Shown one piece after another: positions 8,641 to 17,999 of a stretch of DNA of 64,000 bases. The stretch lies in the NCBI RefSeq assembly GCF_001612845.1, contig NZ_BDBF01000030.1:1-64000 (forward strand), in the 5' to 3' direction. The stretch comes from Nocardia elegans NBRC 108235. GTDB lineage: Bacteria > Actinomycetota > Actinomycetes > Mycobacteriales > Mycobacteriaceae. The notes under the pieces are model-generated. The model was given only the letters and a program-made list of their open reading frames with translations. It did no database searches and had not been told where the DNA came from. Within the stretch, counting starts at the first letter, position 1; each line of letters opens with the position of its first letter. The position numbers were made by a program, and so were the translations under genes.

Positions 8641-10062
8641 GTGATGCGACGGACAAAGATTGTGTGCACCCTCGGGCCGGCCACCGCCACCGAGGACCGG
8701 ATCCGTGAACTTGTCGACAGTGGCATGGACGTGGCCCGGTTGAATTTCAGTCACGGAGAACACGCCGATCACGCCGAGAACTATCACAAGGTGCGGCACG
8801 CCGCCGAGCAGATGGGTCGTGCGGTCGGCATCCTGGCCGACCTGCAGGGGCCGAAGATCCGCTTGGGCCGGTTCATCGAGGGCCGCACCATGTGGGCGAC
8901 GGGCGAGGAAGTGCGGATCACGGTCGACGACGTGGAAGGCACCCACGATCGCGTCTCCACCACCTACAAACAGCTATCCGAGGACGCCAAGGCCGGTGAC
9001 CGGCTGCTCGTCGACGACGGCAAGGTCGGGCTGACCGTGGTCCGCGTCGAGGGCAACGACGTGGTGTGCCGCGTCACCGAGGGCGGCCCGGTCTCCAACA
9101 ACAAGGGCGTCTCGCTGCCGGGTATGGACGTGTCCGTTCCGGCGTTGTCCGAGAAGGACATCGAGGATCTGGAATTCGCCCTGCGGCTCGGTGTGGACTT
9201 CATCGCCCTGTCGTTCGTGCGGTCGCCGTCGGACGTCGAGCTGGTCCACGACATCATGGATCGCGTCGGCCGCCGGGTGCCGGTGATCGGCAAACTCGAA
9301 AAGCCCGAAGCCATCGACAATCTCGAGGCGATCGTGCTCGCCTTCGACGCGATCATGGTGGCTCGCGGCGACCTCGGCGTCGAACTGCCGCTCGAGCAGG
9401 TGCCGCTGGTGCAGAAGCGCTCGATCCAGATGGCAAGGGAGAACGCCAAACCCGTCATCGTCGCCACCCAGATGCTGGAGTCGATGATCGGCAACTCCCG
9501 CCCGACCCGCGCCGAGGCCTCCGATGTCGCCAACGCGGTACTCGACGGCGCCGACGCGGTCATGCTCTCCGGCGAGACCTCGGTCGGCCAGTATCCGATC
9601 GAAACGGTGCGGACGATGGCGCGCATCGTGCACGCCGTGGAATCGGAATCCTCGACCCGGGTGCCGCCGCTGACCCACGTCCCGCGGACCAAGCGCGGCG
9701 TGATCTCCTACGCGGCCCGCGATATCGGCGAGCGGCTCAACGCCAAGGCGCTGGTGGCCTTCACCCAGTCCGGCGACACCGTGCGCCGGCTGGCCCGCCT
9801 GCACACCACGCTGCCGCTGCTGGCGTTCACCCCGCTGCCGGAGGTCCGCAGCCAGCTGGCGCTGACCTGGGGTGTGGAAACCTTCATCGTCCCGCCGGTC
9901 GGTACCACCGACGAGATGATCGGCCAGGTCGACAAGGAACTGCTGTCGCTGAATCGCTACGCCAAGGGCGATCTCGTGGTGATCGTGGCCGGCTCCCCGC
10001 CGGGTACCGTCGGCTCCACGAACCTGATCCACGTGCATCGCATCGGCGAGGAGGACCACTGA
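8641..10062 (+). CDS. pyk: Pyruvate kinase
   Basis: Final ATP-yielding step of glycolysis, phosphoenolpyruvate to pyruvate. The 473 residues include KIVCTLGPA, the N-terminal substrate region MDVARLNFSHG, LADLQGPKIRLG, the active-site signature IMVARGDLGVELP with its metal-binding acids, and the C-terminal allosteric domain (TQSGDTVRRLARL). The opening VMRRTKIVCTLGPAT lines up with mycobacterial PykA if GTG 8641 is used; ATG 8644 is the alternative. tesB follows two bases after the stop, so the two are probably co-transcribed as in Rv1617-Rv1618. Confidence 0.96.
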   Translation: MMRRTKIVCTLGPATATEDRIRELVDSGMDVARLNFSHGEHADHAENYHKVRHAAEQMGRAVGILADLQGPKIRLGRFIEGRTMWATGEEVRITVDDVEGTHDRVSTTYKQLSEDAKAGDRLLVDDGKVGLTVVRVEGNDVVCRVTEGGPVSNNKGVSLPGMDVSVPALSEKDIEDLEFALRLGVDFIALSFVRSPSDVELVHDIMDRVGRRVPVIGKLEKPEAIDNLEAIVLAFDAIMVARGDLGVELPLEQVPLVQKRSIQMARENAKPVIVATQMLESMIGNSRPTRAEASDVANAVLDGADAVMLSGETSVGQYPIETVRTMARIVHAVESESSTRVPPLTHVPRTKRGVISYAARDIGERLNAKALVAFTQSGDTVRRLARLHTTLPLLAFTPLPEVRSQLALTWGVETFIVPPVGTTDEMIGQVDKELLSLNRYAKGDLVVIVAGSPPGTVGSTNLIHVHRIGEEDH

Positions 10063-10063
10063 G

Positions 10064-10969
10064 GTGAGCGCGTCACTGGGCGAATCGGTCGGCACCGGCC
10101 GTGAGAGCGGCGGCGATCTCGCCGTACTGCTCGGCCTGCTCGAACTCGAGGAGATCGGCGAGGACGTCTTCCTCGGTCACCATCCGGAGAAGGTGTGGAG
10201 TCGTACCTTCGGCGGCCAGCTGGTGGCGCAGGCGATCATCGCGGCCGGCCGCACGGTCGGGCCGGGGCGCCCGGTGCATGCGGTCAACGCTCATTTCGTG
10301 CGCGGCGGCGACGTGCGCAAACCGATCGAATACCGGGTCGAACGCCATCGGGACGGGCGTGCCTTCGCCAACCGCACGGTCACGGCGTATCAGGACGATC
10401 AGGAACTGTTCGTGATGCTGGCGGCGTTCCAGGACTGGGCCAAGGGCCTGGAACACGCCAGCCCGCAGCCGCAGGTGCCCGATCCGGACGGCCTGCCCCG
10501 GGTGGAGGAGTCCTTCTCCGGGTTCGAGGACAAACTGCAGATGTTCGTGCAGGCACCGCATCCGATCGATATGCGCTACACCAACGATCCGGCCTGGATC
10601 CTCAAGGGCACCGGCGGCACCCTGAACCACAATCGCGTGTGGATGAAGGCCGACGGCGAACTGCCCGACGATCCGCTGATCCACGTCGCGACGCTGGGTT
10701 ATTCGTCCGACACCACGGTGCTGGATTCGATCATCACCACGCACGGGCTGTCGTGGGGCCACGACCGGATCGTGGCCGCCACGGTGAATCATTCGATCTG
10801 GTTCCACCGTCCGTTCCGCTTCGACGACTGGGCCCTGTACGCGACGCAGTCACCGGTGGCCGCCGGTTCGCGCGGCCTGGCCACCGGTCACTTCTATTCG
10901 CGGGCCGGCGAGCTGCTGGCCACTGTGGTGCAGGAAGGCGTGATCAGGCACTTCCCGGCGCGCAAGTAG
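10064..10969 (+). CDS. tesB: Acyl-CoA thioesterase II
   Basis: Hydrolyses acyl-CoA to free fatty acid and CoA. At 301 residues it has the double hot-dog layout of TesB: an N-terminal half with RTFGGQLVAQAI and a C-terminal half with SSDTTVLDSI (predicted catalytic Asp) and YATQSPVAAGSRGLATGHFY (predicted Gln). GTG start, one base after the pyk stop, so translation may be coupled. It corresponds to Rv1618 (tesB1). It meets the convergent gene at 10994 with only a 24-base gap. Confidence 0.93.
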   Translation: MSASLGESVGTGRESGGDLAVLLGLLELEEIGEDVFLGHHPEKVWSRTFGGQLVAQAIIAAGRTVGPGRPVHAVNAHFVRGGDVRKPIEYRVERHRDGRAFANRTVTAYQDDQELFVMLAAFQDWAKGLEHASPQPQVPDPDGLPRVEESFSGFEDKLQMFVQAPHPIDMRYTNDPAWILKGTGGTLNHNRVWMKADGELPDDPLIHVATLGYSSDTTVLDSIITTHGLSWGHDRIVAATVNHSIWFHRPFRFDDWALYATQSPVAAGSRGLATGHFYSRAGELLATVVQEGVIRHFPARK

Positions 10970-10993
10970 CGCTGGGCGCCGGGAGTGCCGGTA

Positions 10994-11398
10994 TCAGAGG
11001 CGTTCGCGGTTCTCGTCGAAGTCGTAACTGTCGCGATGGAGCGCGTGAATCGTGTAGGGGACGGCGTCGGCGGTGGTGGCGATCCCGAGGACCAGTCGAT
11101 GCTCGAGTGCGGCCAGGCCGGATTCGGTCAGCTGATCGGGATCGCCCACCAGGCTGAGCGCTATCTCGTAGGTGCGCCGCGAGCCGGGGTCGCGGTGGGG
11201 GTGTTCCAGGCGCCACTGGGTCTCCAGGACCGTATGGCCGGGTTGATCGGCGTCGACGGGCAGGGTGAAGCGCCAGGCGAAAACATCGTGCTCGGCGAGG
11301 TGGTCGTCGACCACGCAGCGCACGGTGTGCACGACGCGGTCGAGCGTTTCCGGTGTGACGTAAACATGGAGTGAAACATCCGAAATTCGTTTCGGCAT
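10994..11398 (-). CDS. Conserved-looking hypothetical protein, 134 aa
   Basis: Starts at ATG 11398 with AGGA about 8 bases upstream (AACAGGACACAGACATG). The product is soluble and mixed alpha/beta, with alternating beta-like strands (DVSLHVYVT, AWRFTLPVD, TYEIALSLVGD) and a charged C-terminus (HRDSYDFDENRERL). I recognise no domain. It is the first of three minus-strand genes inserted, relative to mycobacteria, between tesB and the response regulator. The ribosome site and typical codon use support a real gene. Confidence 0.7.
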   Translation of the reverse strand: MPKRISDVSLHVYVTPETLDRVVHTVRCVVDDHLAEHDVFAWRFTLPVDADQPGHTVLETQWRLEHPHRDPGSRRTYEIALSLVGDPDQLTESGLAALEHRLVLGIATTADAVPYTIHALHRDSYDFDENRERL

Positions 11399-11505
11399 GT
11401 CTGTGTCCTGTTCCGGTGTCGAACCATCGGCGTCGGCAGTTACCGCGGGGAGTCTAACCCCGGATCCCGCTCCGCGGGAGGGCGGCATGCCCGGCGCCGG
11501 ATTGT

Positions 11506-12135
11506 TCAGGCGTGGCGGCCGATTCGCACGGGCTCGATACCCCAGGGTGGGGTTTCGATACGTCCACCGGGCAGCAGCACCAGCCGGGGCCGGCCGGACT
11601 CCGTACGGCCCGCGTCGCGATGGGGGTGCAGGGCGAGCAGCAGCGGGACCAGCGTTTCGGCGATCCGATCGCCGACGGCACAGTACTTTTCGCTCGACAA
11701 TCCCACCGGGTCGGCGATGTTCTCCCGGCCCACCAGCGCGAGATCGTTTCGCGCACTGTCGATCTGGGCGATCGTGCGGGCGCCGGAGACCTTCGTCACC
11801 CGGTAGGCCTCGAGCAGTGTGAAGGTCCGCGGCCGGGCTGCCGGAACCAGGTCGATGATGTGGTCGCGGATCTGCTCGGTCATCGCCAGCACGAGGTCCG
11901 CGCGCGTGACCATCTCCGGCTTCAACTTGCGTGCTGAGAAGTTGCCGGGATCCGCGCCGAGGCCTGTGATGGTCTGTGCCGCAAGGGGATCGACACCGAA
12001 GCCGACGAGCGCGCGGGTGCCGGCGCTCTCGGCGGTCAGGTCGTCGAGACCGTGTTCGGCCGCGACGGCGCGGGTCAGACGTTCGGCGATCACCGAGCGG
12101 CAGACGTTGCCGGAGCAGACGAACAGGACGTGCAT
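11506..12135 (-). CDS. Low-molecular-weight protein-tyrosine phosphatase
   Basis: Predicted to remove phosphate from protein phosphotyrosine. The N-terminal P-loop CSGNVCRS (Cys7, Arg13) matches C(X)5R(S/T) of this class, and IADPVGLSSEKY supplies the general-acid aspartate of the DP loop at about residue 142. The phosphatase domain spans roughly 1-170. The last 40 residues (HRDAGRTESGRPRLVLLPGGR...) are a basic extension not needed for the fold. Family members often act on cell-wall or capsule synthesis, but no kinase or polysaccharide gene lies nearby, so the substrate is unknown. ATG start at 12135. Confidence 0.88.
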   Translation of the reverse strand: MHVLFVCSGNVCRSVIAERLTRAVAAEHGLDDLTAESAGTRALVGFGVDPLAAQTITGLGADPGNFSARKLKPEMVTRADLVLAMTEQIRDHIIDLVPAARPRTFTLLEAYRVTKVSGARTIAQIDSARNDLALVGRENIADPVGLSSEKYCAVGDRIAETLVPLLLALHPHRDAGRTESGRPRLVLLPGGRIETPPWGIEPVRIGRHA

Positions 12136-12282
12136 GACCGCTACGGTAGGTCGCCGCGGGCCCCGGCAGAAGTCGAGGACGGCCGAAAACCGCTAATTTA
12201 ACGCGATGTTCAGCTGCCGGTAGCGCGTCACGTTCGACCGTTTGCCGAATTTTCGCTGACCGGCTGGGTGACGGGTATGGCG

Positions 12283-12864
12283 CTACGGCTGCCGATCCGT
12301 GTCGGAACCCTCGGCGTCGTAGGCGTTTCGATAGTAGGAGGCTTCCTCGACGACCGGGGCGACCGTCGGTTCGGTGCCGAGATGAGCGTTGTCCGCGCCG
12401 GCGCGCGTGGCGTTGTCCTGAGCCCGGCCGCGTGCGCTGAACAGCGGTCCGCGCATGGACCGGGTCGGAGCGAAGGCGCCCAGTCCGGTGGGCGTGGTCA
12501 TATCGTCGTACATGGTGTCGATGCCGCCGCGCAGGAAATAGGCCTCGTGCCAGAATCCGGTGCCGCCGGAGTCGCGCAGAAACCGCTGCCACCAGTCGCG
12601 ATGCGGCTGGGACCGGGTCCAGCGCTCCAGGCTGTCCAGGTCGCGCCAGTATTGGCGGGCACCCCAGTGGGGCGGGAACAGCGACCAGATGATGTCCTCG
12701 TGCCGCAACAGGCCATCCGGCCGATCACGATGGGAGCGATACAGTTTCGGCCCCAAGCCGAGCAGACGCAACACCCCCCGCGGGGTCCGCACCCGCATCC
12801 CCAGATAGATCACCACCAGATCGGGATATCCCGAAAGATCCGCGGTGAGCCGGTTCACCCGCAT
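12283..12864 (-). CDS. DUF4188 (monooxygenase-like) protein
   Basis: 193-residue protein resembling the DUF4188 family, which has a dimeric alpha/beta-barrel fold and no established substrate. Family-like blocks are NRLTADLSGYPDLVVIYLGMRV at the N-terminus, the central QYWRDLDSLERWTRS, and GFWHEAYFLRGGIDTMYDDM. The C-terminal 60 residues (RSMRGPLFSARGRAQ...) are polar and variable. I chose ATG 12864 because AGGAGGAGG lies directly upstream at good spacing; an ATG 17 codons earlier lacks such a site. Catalytic activity cannot be read from the sequence. Confidence 0.78.
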   Translation of the reverse strand: MRVNRLTADLSGYPDLVVIYLGMRVRTPRGVLRLLGLGPKLYRSHRDRPDGLLRHEDIIWSLFPPHWGARQYWRDLDSLERWTRSQPHRDWWQRFLRDSGGTGFWHEAYFLRGGIDTMYDDMTTPTGLGAFAPTRSMRGPLFSARGRAQDNATRAGADNAHLGTEPTVAPVVEEASYYRNAYDAEGSDTDRQP

Positions 12865-12975
12865 ACGCGACCTCCTCCTGCCCGGGGTCGTGTGCACCAC
12901 CCTACGCGTAGTCACGGGTCATCCTGCCGATTCGGTTCGAATACGACAAAAGCGGCCCGATCGGACCGCCGACGA

Positions 12976-13062
12976 TGGTGCCGAGTGTGGGACTCGAACC
13001 CACACGTCCGTGAGGACAACGGTTTTTGAGACCGTCGCGTCTGCCAGTTCCGCCAACTCGGC
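12976..13062 (-). tRNA. tRNA-Leu (anticodon CAA)
   Basis: Read on the minus strand, GCCGAGT at the 5' end pairs with ACTCGGC at the 3' end, followed by discriminator A and an encoded CCA. The anticodon arm is ACGGT-CTCAAAA-ACCGT, giving anticodon CAA (codon UUG). A long variable arm and the T-arm GTTCGAGTC are present. At 87 bases including CCA the length fits a class II leucine tRNA. Confidence 0.97.
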
Positions 13063-13258
13063 GCACCGGGAGGAAATGATAGCCGGTGGGTGCCCAGGTT
13101 ACCGAATCGGTGCCGCGCGGGCGGGTTCCCGCTGGGTAGATGGGTTGTGAGCGAAGTTGAACGGTACGCTTTAGGACACTCGGCGTGCGTGGCCGGTGAC
13201 AGGGTGGGACCGGAGGCGCACATCGGGTGTCGGCATCGGAATATCGAGGGGTCTGTCT

Positions 13259-13885
13259 ATGGGAACGAATGCAGGGGGCGCGGGCGCGAAGCAGGACGCG
13301 CCGGCTGCCGCGAAGCGTGTCGTGGTGGCCGAGGACGAGGCGCTCATCCGGATGGACCTTGTGGAGATGCTCTCCGAGGAGGGCTACCAGGTGGTGGGTG
13401 AGGCCGGCGACGGCCAGCAGGCGGTCGACCTGGCCGTGGAACTGCGCCCCGATCTGGTCATCATGGATGTGAAGATGCCGCGGCGCGACGGTATCGACGC
13501 CGCCGGTGAGATCGCCTCCAAACGTGTTGCGCCCGTGGTGATCCTGACCGCGTTCAGCCAGCGTGACCTGGTCGAGCGGGCGCGCGACGCGGGCGCGATG
13601 GCCTATCTGGTGAAGCCGTTCACGAAATCGGATCTGGTGCCCGCGATCGAGTTGGCGGCCAGCCGTTTTCACGAGATCTCGGCGCTGGAACAGGAGGTCG
13701 CGAATCTGTCCGACCGCCTGGAGACCCGCAAACTGGTCGAGCGTGCCAAGGGCGTGCTGATGCAGACGCAGGGGCTGTCGGAACCGCAGGCGTTCAAGTG
13801 GATCCAGCGCACCGCGATGGATCGTCGCACCACCATGAAGGCGGTCGCGGAGGTCGTCCTGGAGAATCTCGCGCCGAAGTCCTGA
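13259..13885 (+). CDS. pdtaR: ANTAR-domain response regulator, PdtaR-like
   Basis: Receiver protein that in mycobacteria is phosphorylated by the PdtaS kinase and acts on RNA through its ANTAR domain. The 208-residue product has a receiver domain (about 18-140) with acidic pair AEDEA, phospho-acceptor Asp near residue 70 (LVIMDVKMP), switch Thr in VVILTAF and the conserved Lys in YLVKPF. A coiled linker (SALEQEVANLSDRLETRK) leads to the ANTAR helices VERAKGVLMQTQGLSEPQAFKWIQRTAM. ATG 13259 has GAGGGG upstream. Position matches Rv1626, next to polA. The kinase is not in the window. Confidence 0.93.
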   Translation: MGTNAGGAGAKQDAPAAAKRVVVAEDEALIRMDLVEMLSEEGYQVVGEAGDGQQAVDLAVELRPDLVIMDVKMPRRDGIDAAGEIASKRVAPVVILTAFSQRDLVERARDAGAMAYLVKPFTKSDLVPAIELAASRFHEISALEQEVANLSDRLETRKLVERAKGVLMQTQGLSEPQAFKWIQRTAMDRRTTMKAVAEVVLENLAPKS

Positions 13886-14170
13886 TCGCCCCTTGTGGTC
13901 GGCCGCGGCTCGTGTGCCGGCCGCGTGACGGTCGAGCGCGGGAGTGATCGAGTCGCGGCCCGCGCCGTCGGCGGGCTCGCTCGTGGGCTTCCGGTGAGCT
14001 CCTCGGGCGAACTCCGGCACCGATGCGGGAAAATCGCGGACATCGGCGAGCTTGTGCACGACCTCGCTGCCGGTCCGGTGGGGCGGATGTGGCCGGCGTG
14101 AAAGCGGGCAGCGTATCCGCGTGTGCGAATTCGAACGCGACACATGTCGGTCCGTGCCCGGTGGCCGGGG
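13886..14170. other. Intergenic region between pdtaR and polA
   Basis: About 285 bases before the polA promoter element. A GC-rich imperfect repeat (CGGCCGCGGC...GCCGGCCGCG) just after the pdtaR stop may end its transcript, but it lacks a T-run. Short open frames here have no ribosome site and no recognisable product; I see no gene. Confidence 0.5.
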
Positions 14171-14193
14171 ATGTCGGTGGATATCCCTAGACT
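14171..14193 (+). promoter_or_regulatory. PafBC-type DNA-damage promoter of polA
   Basis: ATGTCGGTG (14171-14179), 8 bases, then TAGACT (14188-14193) matches the mycobacterial RecA-independent damage motif tTGTCRGTG-N8-TAnnnT except for the first, weakly conserved base. The -10 ends 7 bases before the polA GTG, so the mRNA could be leaderless. The same motif is exact before uvrB and uvrA in this window. Confidence 0.6.
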
Positions 14194-14200
14194 CTGTGCC

Positions 14201-16981
14201 GTGACTCCAGCCTCCACCGATCAGCGTCAGGGCAGTGTGTCGTCCACCACCGCCGCAGCGGCCGCGCCGAAAGCCGGCAGTACGGCGCCGGGTGCTCCCG
14301 GCGAGCGGCCCACGCTGTTGTTGCTGGACGGCCATTCCCTGGCCTACCGCGCCTTCTACGCGCTACCGGCGGAGAACTTCAAAACCGTCACCGGGCAGAC
14401 CACCAACGCCGTCTACGGCTTCACCGCCATGCTGATCAACCTGCTGCGCGACGAACGGCCCACCCATGTGGCGGCCGCGTTCGACGTCAGCCGGAAGACC
14501 TTCCGGGTCGAGGCCTATCCGGAGTACAAGGCCAACCGCATCACCACCCCCGACGAATTCCGCGGGCAGGTGGAGATCACCCAGGAGGTGCTGGGCGCGC
14601 TCGGCATCCCGGTGATGGCCATCGAAGGCTACGAGGCCGACGACATCATCGCCACCCTCGCGACTCAGGCTGTGCCGCAAGGCTTCCGGGTGCTCATCGT
14701 CACCGGCGACCGGGATTCGCTGCAGCTGGTCAACCCCGACGTCACCGTGCTGTACCCGAAGAAGGGCGTCTCCGAACTCACCCGTTTCACGCCGGAGGCG
14801 GTCGAGGAGAAGTACGGCCTGACCCCGGCCCAGTACCCGGATTTCGCGGCCCTGCGCGGCGACCCGAGCGACAACCTGCCCGGCATCCCGGGCGTGGGGG
14901 AGAAGACCGCCACCAAGTGGATTCGCGAATTCGGCGATCTGCCCACCCTGGTCGAGCGGGTCGACGAGGTGCGCGGCAAGGTCGGCGACGCCCTGCGCGC
15001 GAACCTGTCCAGCGTGGTGCTCAACCGGCAGCTCACCGAGATGGTCAAGGATGTTCCGCTGCCGTACACCCCGGAGCAGCTGGCGCAGCAGCCGTGGGAC
15101 CGCGACAAGATCCACCGCCTGTTCGACGATCTCGAATTCCGGGTGCTGCGGGACCGGCTGTTCGAGACGCTGGCGCCGCCGGAGCCGGAGGCCGAGAGCG
15201 GTTTCGAGATCAGCGGCGGCCCGGTCGCGCCCGGCGCCGTCGCCGACTGGCTGGCCGAACACGCGAAAGCCGGTGTGCGCCACGGTGTGTCGATCGTGGG
15301 CACGACCACGCCCGTACAGGGGGATGTGAAGGCGATCGCGATCGCCGCCGCCGACGGGGAGGGTGGCTACTTCGACGTGGTCGCGCTGACCCCGGAGGAC
15401 GAGCTCGCCCTCGGCCGCTGGCTCGCCGACGCCGGCACCCCGAAGGCGGTGCACGAGGCCAAGGCCGCCATCCACGCTCTGCGCGGGCGCGGCTGGCGGC
15501 TGGCGGGGCTCACCAGCGATACCGCGCTCGCGGCCTATCTGGTCCGCCCCGGGCAGCGCACCTTCAACCTCGACGATCTGTCGCTGCGGTACCTGTCGCG
15601 GGAGTTGCGGGTCGAGGCCGCCGAGGACGCCCAGCTGTCGCTGCTCGACGACGAAGACCAGGTCGACACCGAACTGGCCCAGGCCGAGATCCTGCGCGCC
15701 CGCGCGGTGGCCGATCTGGCCGAGGCGTTCGATGCCGAACTCGACCGCATCGAATCCGTGCCGCTGCTCACCGAGATGGAACTGCCGCTACTGGGCGTGC
15801 TGGCCGAACTCGAGCACGCCGGCATCGCCGTCGACTGCGACAAACTGGACGAGTTGCAGCGCGAATTCGCCGACCGGGTGGCCTCGGCCGCGGAGGCGGC
15901 CTATGAGGTGATCGGTGAGCAGATCAACCTCGGTTCGCCGAAGCAACTGCAGGTGGTGCTGTTCGACAAACTGGATATGCCCAAGACGAAGCGGACCAAG
16001 ACCGGCTACACCACCGATGCCGACGCGCTCGAGTCGCTGTTCGAGAAGACCCAGCATCCCTTCCTCGAACATCTGCTCGCGCACCGCGACGCCACCCGCC
16101 TCAAGGTCACCGTGGACGGGCTGCTGAAGTCGGTGGCCGACGACGGCCGCATCCACACCACGTTCAACCAGACCATCGCCGCCACCGGCCGGTTGTCCTC
16201 GACCGAGCCGAATCTGCAGAACATCCCGATCCGCACCGACACCGGCCGGCGCATCCGCGACACCTTCGTCGTCGGCCCCGGCTACGAGTCGCTGATGACG
16301 GCGGACTACAGCCAGATCGAGATGCGGATCATGGCGCACCTGTCCAAGGACGCCGGGCTGATCGAGGCGTTCAATTCCGGCGAGGACCTGCACAGTTTCG
16401 TCGCGTCCAAGGCGTTCGACATCCCGATCGCCGACGTGCACCCGGAGATGCGCCGCCGCATCAAGGCGATGTCCTACGGTCTGGCCTACGGTCTGTCCGC
16501 CTACGGACTCTCGCAGCAGCTGCGGATCAGCGCCGAAGAGGCGAAGGCGCAGATGGAGGTCTACTTCTCCCGCTTCGGCGCGATTCGCGACTACCTGCGC
16601 GACGCCGTGGATCAGGCGCGCAAGGTGGGCTACACCGAGACGCTGTTCGGCCGCCGCCGCTACCTGCCCGATCTGGATTCCAGCAACCGACAGCGCCGCG
16701 AGGCCGCCGAGCGGATGGCGCTCAACGCGCCCATCCAGGGCACCGCCGCCGACATCATCAAGGTCGCGATGATCAACACCCAGGCCGCCATCGCCGAGGC
16801 CGGGCTACGTTCGCGCATGCTGCTGCAGATCCACGACGAACTCGTCTTCGAGGTCGCGTCCGGTGAGCGGGAGGCGCTGGAATCGCTTGCCCGAGAACAG
16901 ATGTCGAGCGCCATCGACCTGTCGGTACCGCTCGAGGTCTCCGTCGGCGTCGGCCGGAGCTGGGACTCGGCCGCCCACTGA
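14201..16981 (+). CDS. polA: DNA polymerase I
   Basis: Repair and Okazaki-fragment polymerase of 926 residues. The N-terminal 5'-3' exonuclease (about 30-330) shows LLLDGHSLAYRAFYAL, EGYEADDIIATLA and GDPSDNLPGIPGVGEKTA. The central 3'-5' exonuclease-like domain lacks the DxE metal motif, as in mycobacteria, so proofreading is probably absent. The polymerase domain has motif A (TADYSQIEMRI), the O-helix (RRRIKAMSYGLAYG) and motif C (QIHDELVFEV). GTG 14201 is chosen because it follows a damage-type promoter at leaderless spacing and leaves a short polar N-terminus as in relatives. Convergent neighbours are absent; a methyltransferase gene follows. Confidence 0.95.
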   Translation: MTPASTDQRQGSVSSTTAAAAAPKAGSTAPGAPGERPTLLLLDGHSLAYRAFYALPAENFKTVTGQTTNAVYGFTAMLINLLRDERPTHVAAAFDVSRKTFRVEAYPEYKANRITTPDEFRGQVEITQEVLGALGIPVMAIEGYEADDIIATLATQAVPQGFRVLIVTGDRDSLQLVNPDVTVLYPKKGVSELTRFTPEAVEEKYGLTPAQYPDFAALRGDPSDNLPGIPGVGEKTATKWIREFGDLPTLVERVDEVRGKVGDALRANLSSVVLNRQLTEMVKDVPLPYTPEQLAQQPWDRDKIHRLFDDLEFRVLRDRLFETLAPPEPEAESGFEISGGPVAPGAVADWLAEHAKAGVRHGVSIVGTTTPVQGDVKAIAIAAADGEGGYFDVVALTPEDELALGRWLADAGTPKAVHEAKAAIHALRGRGWRLAGLTSDTALAAYLVRPGQRTFNLDDLSLRYLSRELRVEAAEDAQLSLLDDEDQVDTELAQAEILRARAVADLAEAFDAELDRIESVPLLTEMELPLLGVLAELEHAGIAVDCDKLDELQREFADRVASAAEAAYEVIGEQINLGSPKQLQVVLFDKLDMPKTKRTKTGYTTDADALESLFEKTQHPFLEHLLAHRDATRLKVTVDGLLKSVADDGRIHTTFNQTIAATGRLSSTEPNLQNIPIRTDTGRRIRDTFVVGPGYESLMTADYSQIEMRIMAHLSKDAGLIEAFNSGEDLHSFVASKAFDIPIADVHPEMRRRIKAMSYGLAYGLSAYGLSQQLRISAEEAKAQMEVYFSRFGAIRDYLRDAVDQARKVGYTETLFGRRRYLPDLDSSNRQRREAAERMALNAPIQGTAADIIKVAMINTQAAIAEAGLRSRMLLQIHDELVFEVASGEREALESLAREQMSSAIDLSVPLEVSVGVGRSWDSAAH

Positions 16982-17106
16982 CGGGCCGCCGAAGGCGCCG
17001 GCCGGCCCGGTCTCGCGCGGCGTATGGCGCCACAGACGGGGATGTGCCGCGCACAGTGCGCGAAATCGCACCCCGGCGGTCGGTGCGCGATCGACCGGTC
17101 GCAACG

Positions 17107-17112
17107 TAGGGT
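17107..17112 (+). promoter_or_regulatory. Candidate -10 element for the methyltransferase at 17119
   Basis: TAGGGT fits TANNNT and ends 6 bases before the ATG. There is no ribosome site between them, which again suggests a leaderless message. Confidence 0.35.
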
Positions 17113-17118
17113 GGCGCG

Positions 17119-17763
17119 ATGGGTGCAGTGGACTGGGATCACAACGCCTTCTACCACCGGACGCTGCTGCGGCAGCTGCCGCAGCGCTGTGAGCGGATCC
17201 TCGAAGTCGGTTGCGGGGCAGGCGCTTTGGCGGTTGAGATGGCGCGGCGCGCCGACCGGGTCGACGCGGTGGACCGCTCGCCGGAGATGATCGAGGCGGC
17301 CCGCGGTGTCGTCCCGGGCAACGTCGAATGCACCCGAGCCGACATTCTCGAGTACCCGCTGCCGGAAGCCGCCTACGACGCCGTCGTGTCGCTCACCACG
17401 CTCCATCACCTGCCCCTGGAACGGGTGCTGCCGCGGCTCGCGCACACGCTGCGGCCGGGCGGGGTGCTCGCGGTGATCGCGCTGCCGCGGGCAGATCCGC
17501 TGCGTGAACTGCCCGCGGAGATCGCGGGCGTGCTCGGCCATCGCCTCTTCGGCGCGACGTTCGCGACGCTGCGTGCCACGGGACGCGGCGCCTGGTACGC
17601 GCACGAACCCACGCATGCGGTGATGCCGGTCGTGCTCGATCCGCCACTGACCACGCGCGAGGTCGCGCGCCGGGCGGGCGACCTCCTGCCGGGCGCGCGC
17701 GTGCGGCGGCTGGTGTTCTGGCGCTATCTGTTGCGGTGGGACAAACCCGGGCAACCCCGGTGA
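17119..17763 (+). CDS. Class I SAM-dependent methyltransferase
   Basis: 214-residue cytoplasmic enzyme. Motif I is ILEVGCGAGALAVEMARRA (about residues 30-48), the acidic end of strand 2 is VDAVDRSPEMI, and motif IV-like VVSLTTLHHL and LRPGGVLAVIAL follow, as in Methyltransf_11/25 families. The acceptor substrate cannot be inferred. It starts at ATG 17119 without a ribosome site but directly after a -10-like hexamer. It sits alone between polA and a 400-base regulatory region. Confidence 0.85.
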   Translation: MGAVDWDHNAFYHRTLLRQLPQRCERILEVGCGAGALAVEMARRADRVDAVDRSPEMIEAARGVVPGNVECTRADILEYPLPEAAYDAVVSLTTLHHLPLERVLPRLAHTLRPGGVLAVIALPRADPLRELPAEIAGVLGHRLFGATFATLRATGRGAWYAHEPTHAVMPVVLDPPLTTREVARRAGDLLPGARVRRLVFWRYLLRWDKPGQPR

Positions 17764-17999
17764 CGACACGCCGACCGTGTCCGGGGCCACATCCTGTGGA
17801 CCCGCTGTGGCCTGCGCGAATGCGGCGTTCACCCCGGCACTGTCCGTTGGCATGCCGTTCACTCGAAAATGTGACGAAGTTACTCGTTGGTTCCGCCGCA
17901 ATATTGTTGCCATCGACGCGGTGAGTCCATATTCTCGAAGCCGTGCCGAATCCCGCCGCAAGCCACAGCGCCGCGCGCAACGTCGCCGACCGCGACCGC

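Noticed and set aside
13886..14170. 68-codon frame between pdtaR and polA
   Set aside because: It has no ribosome site, and the codon pattern is that of non-coding GC-rich DNA.
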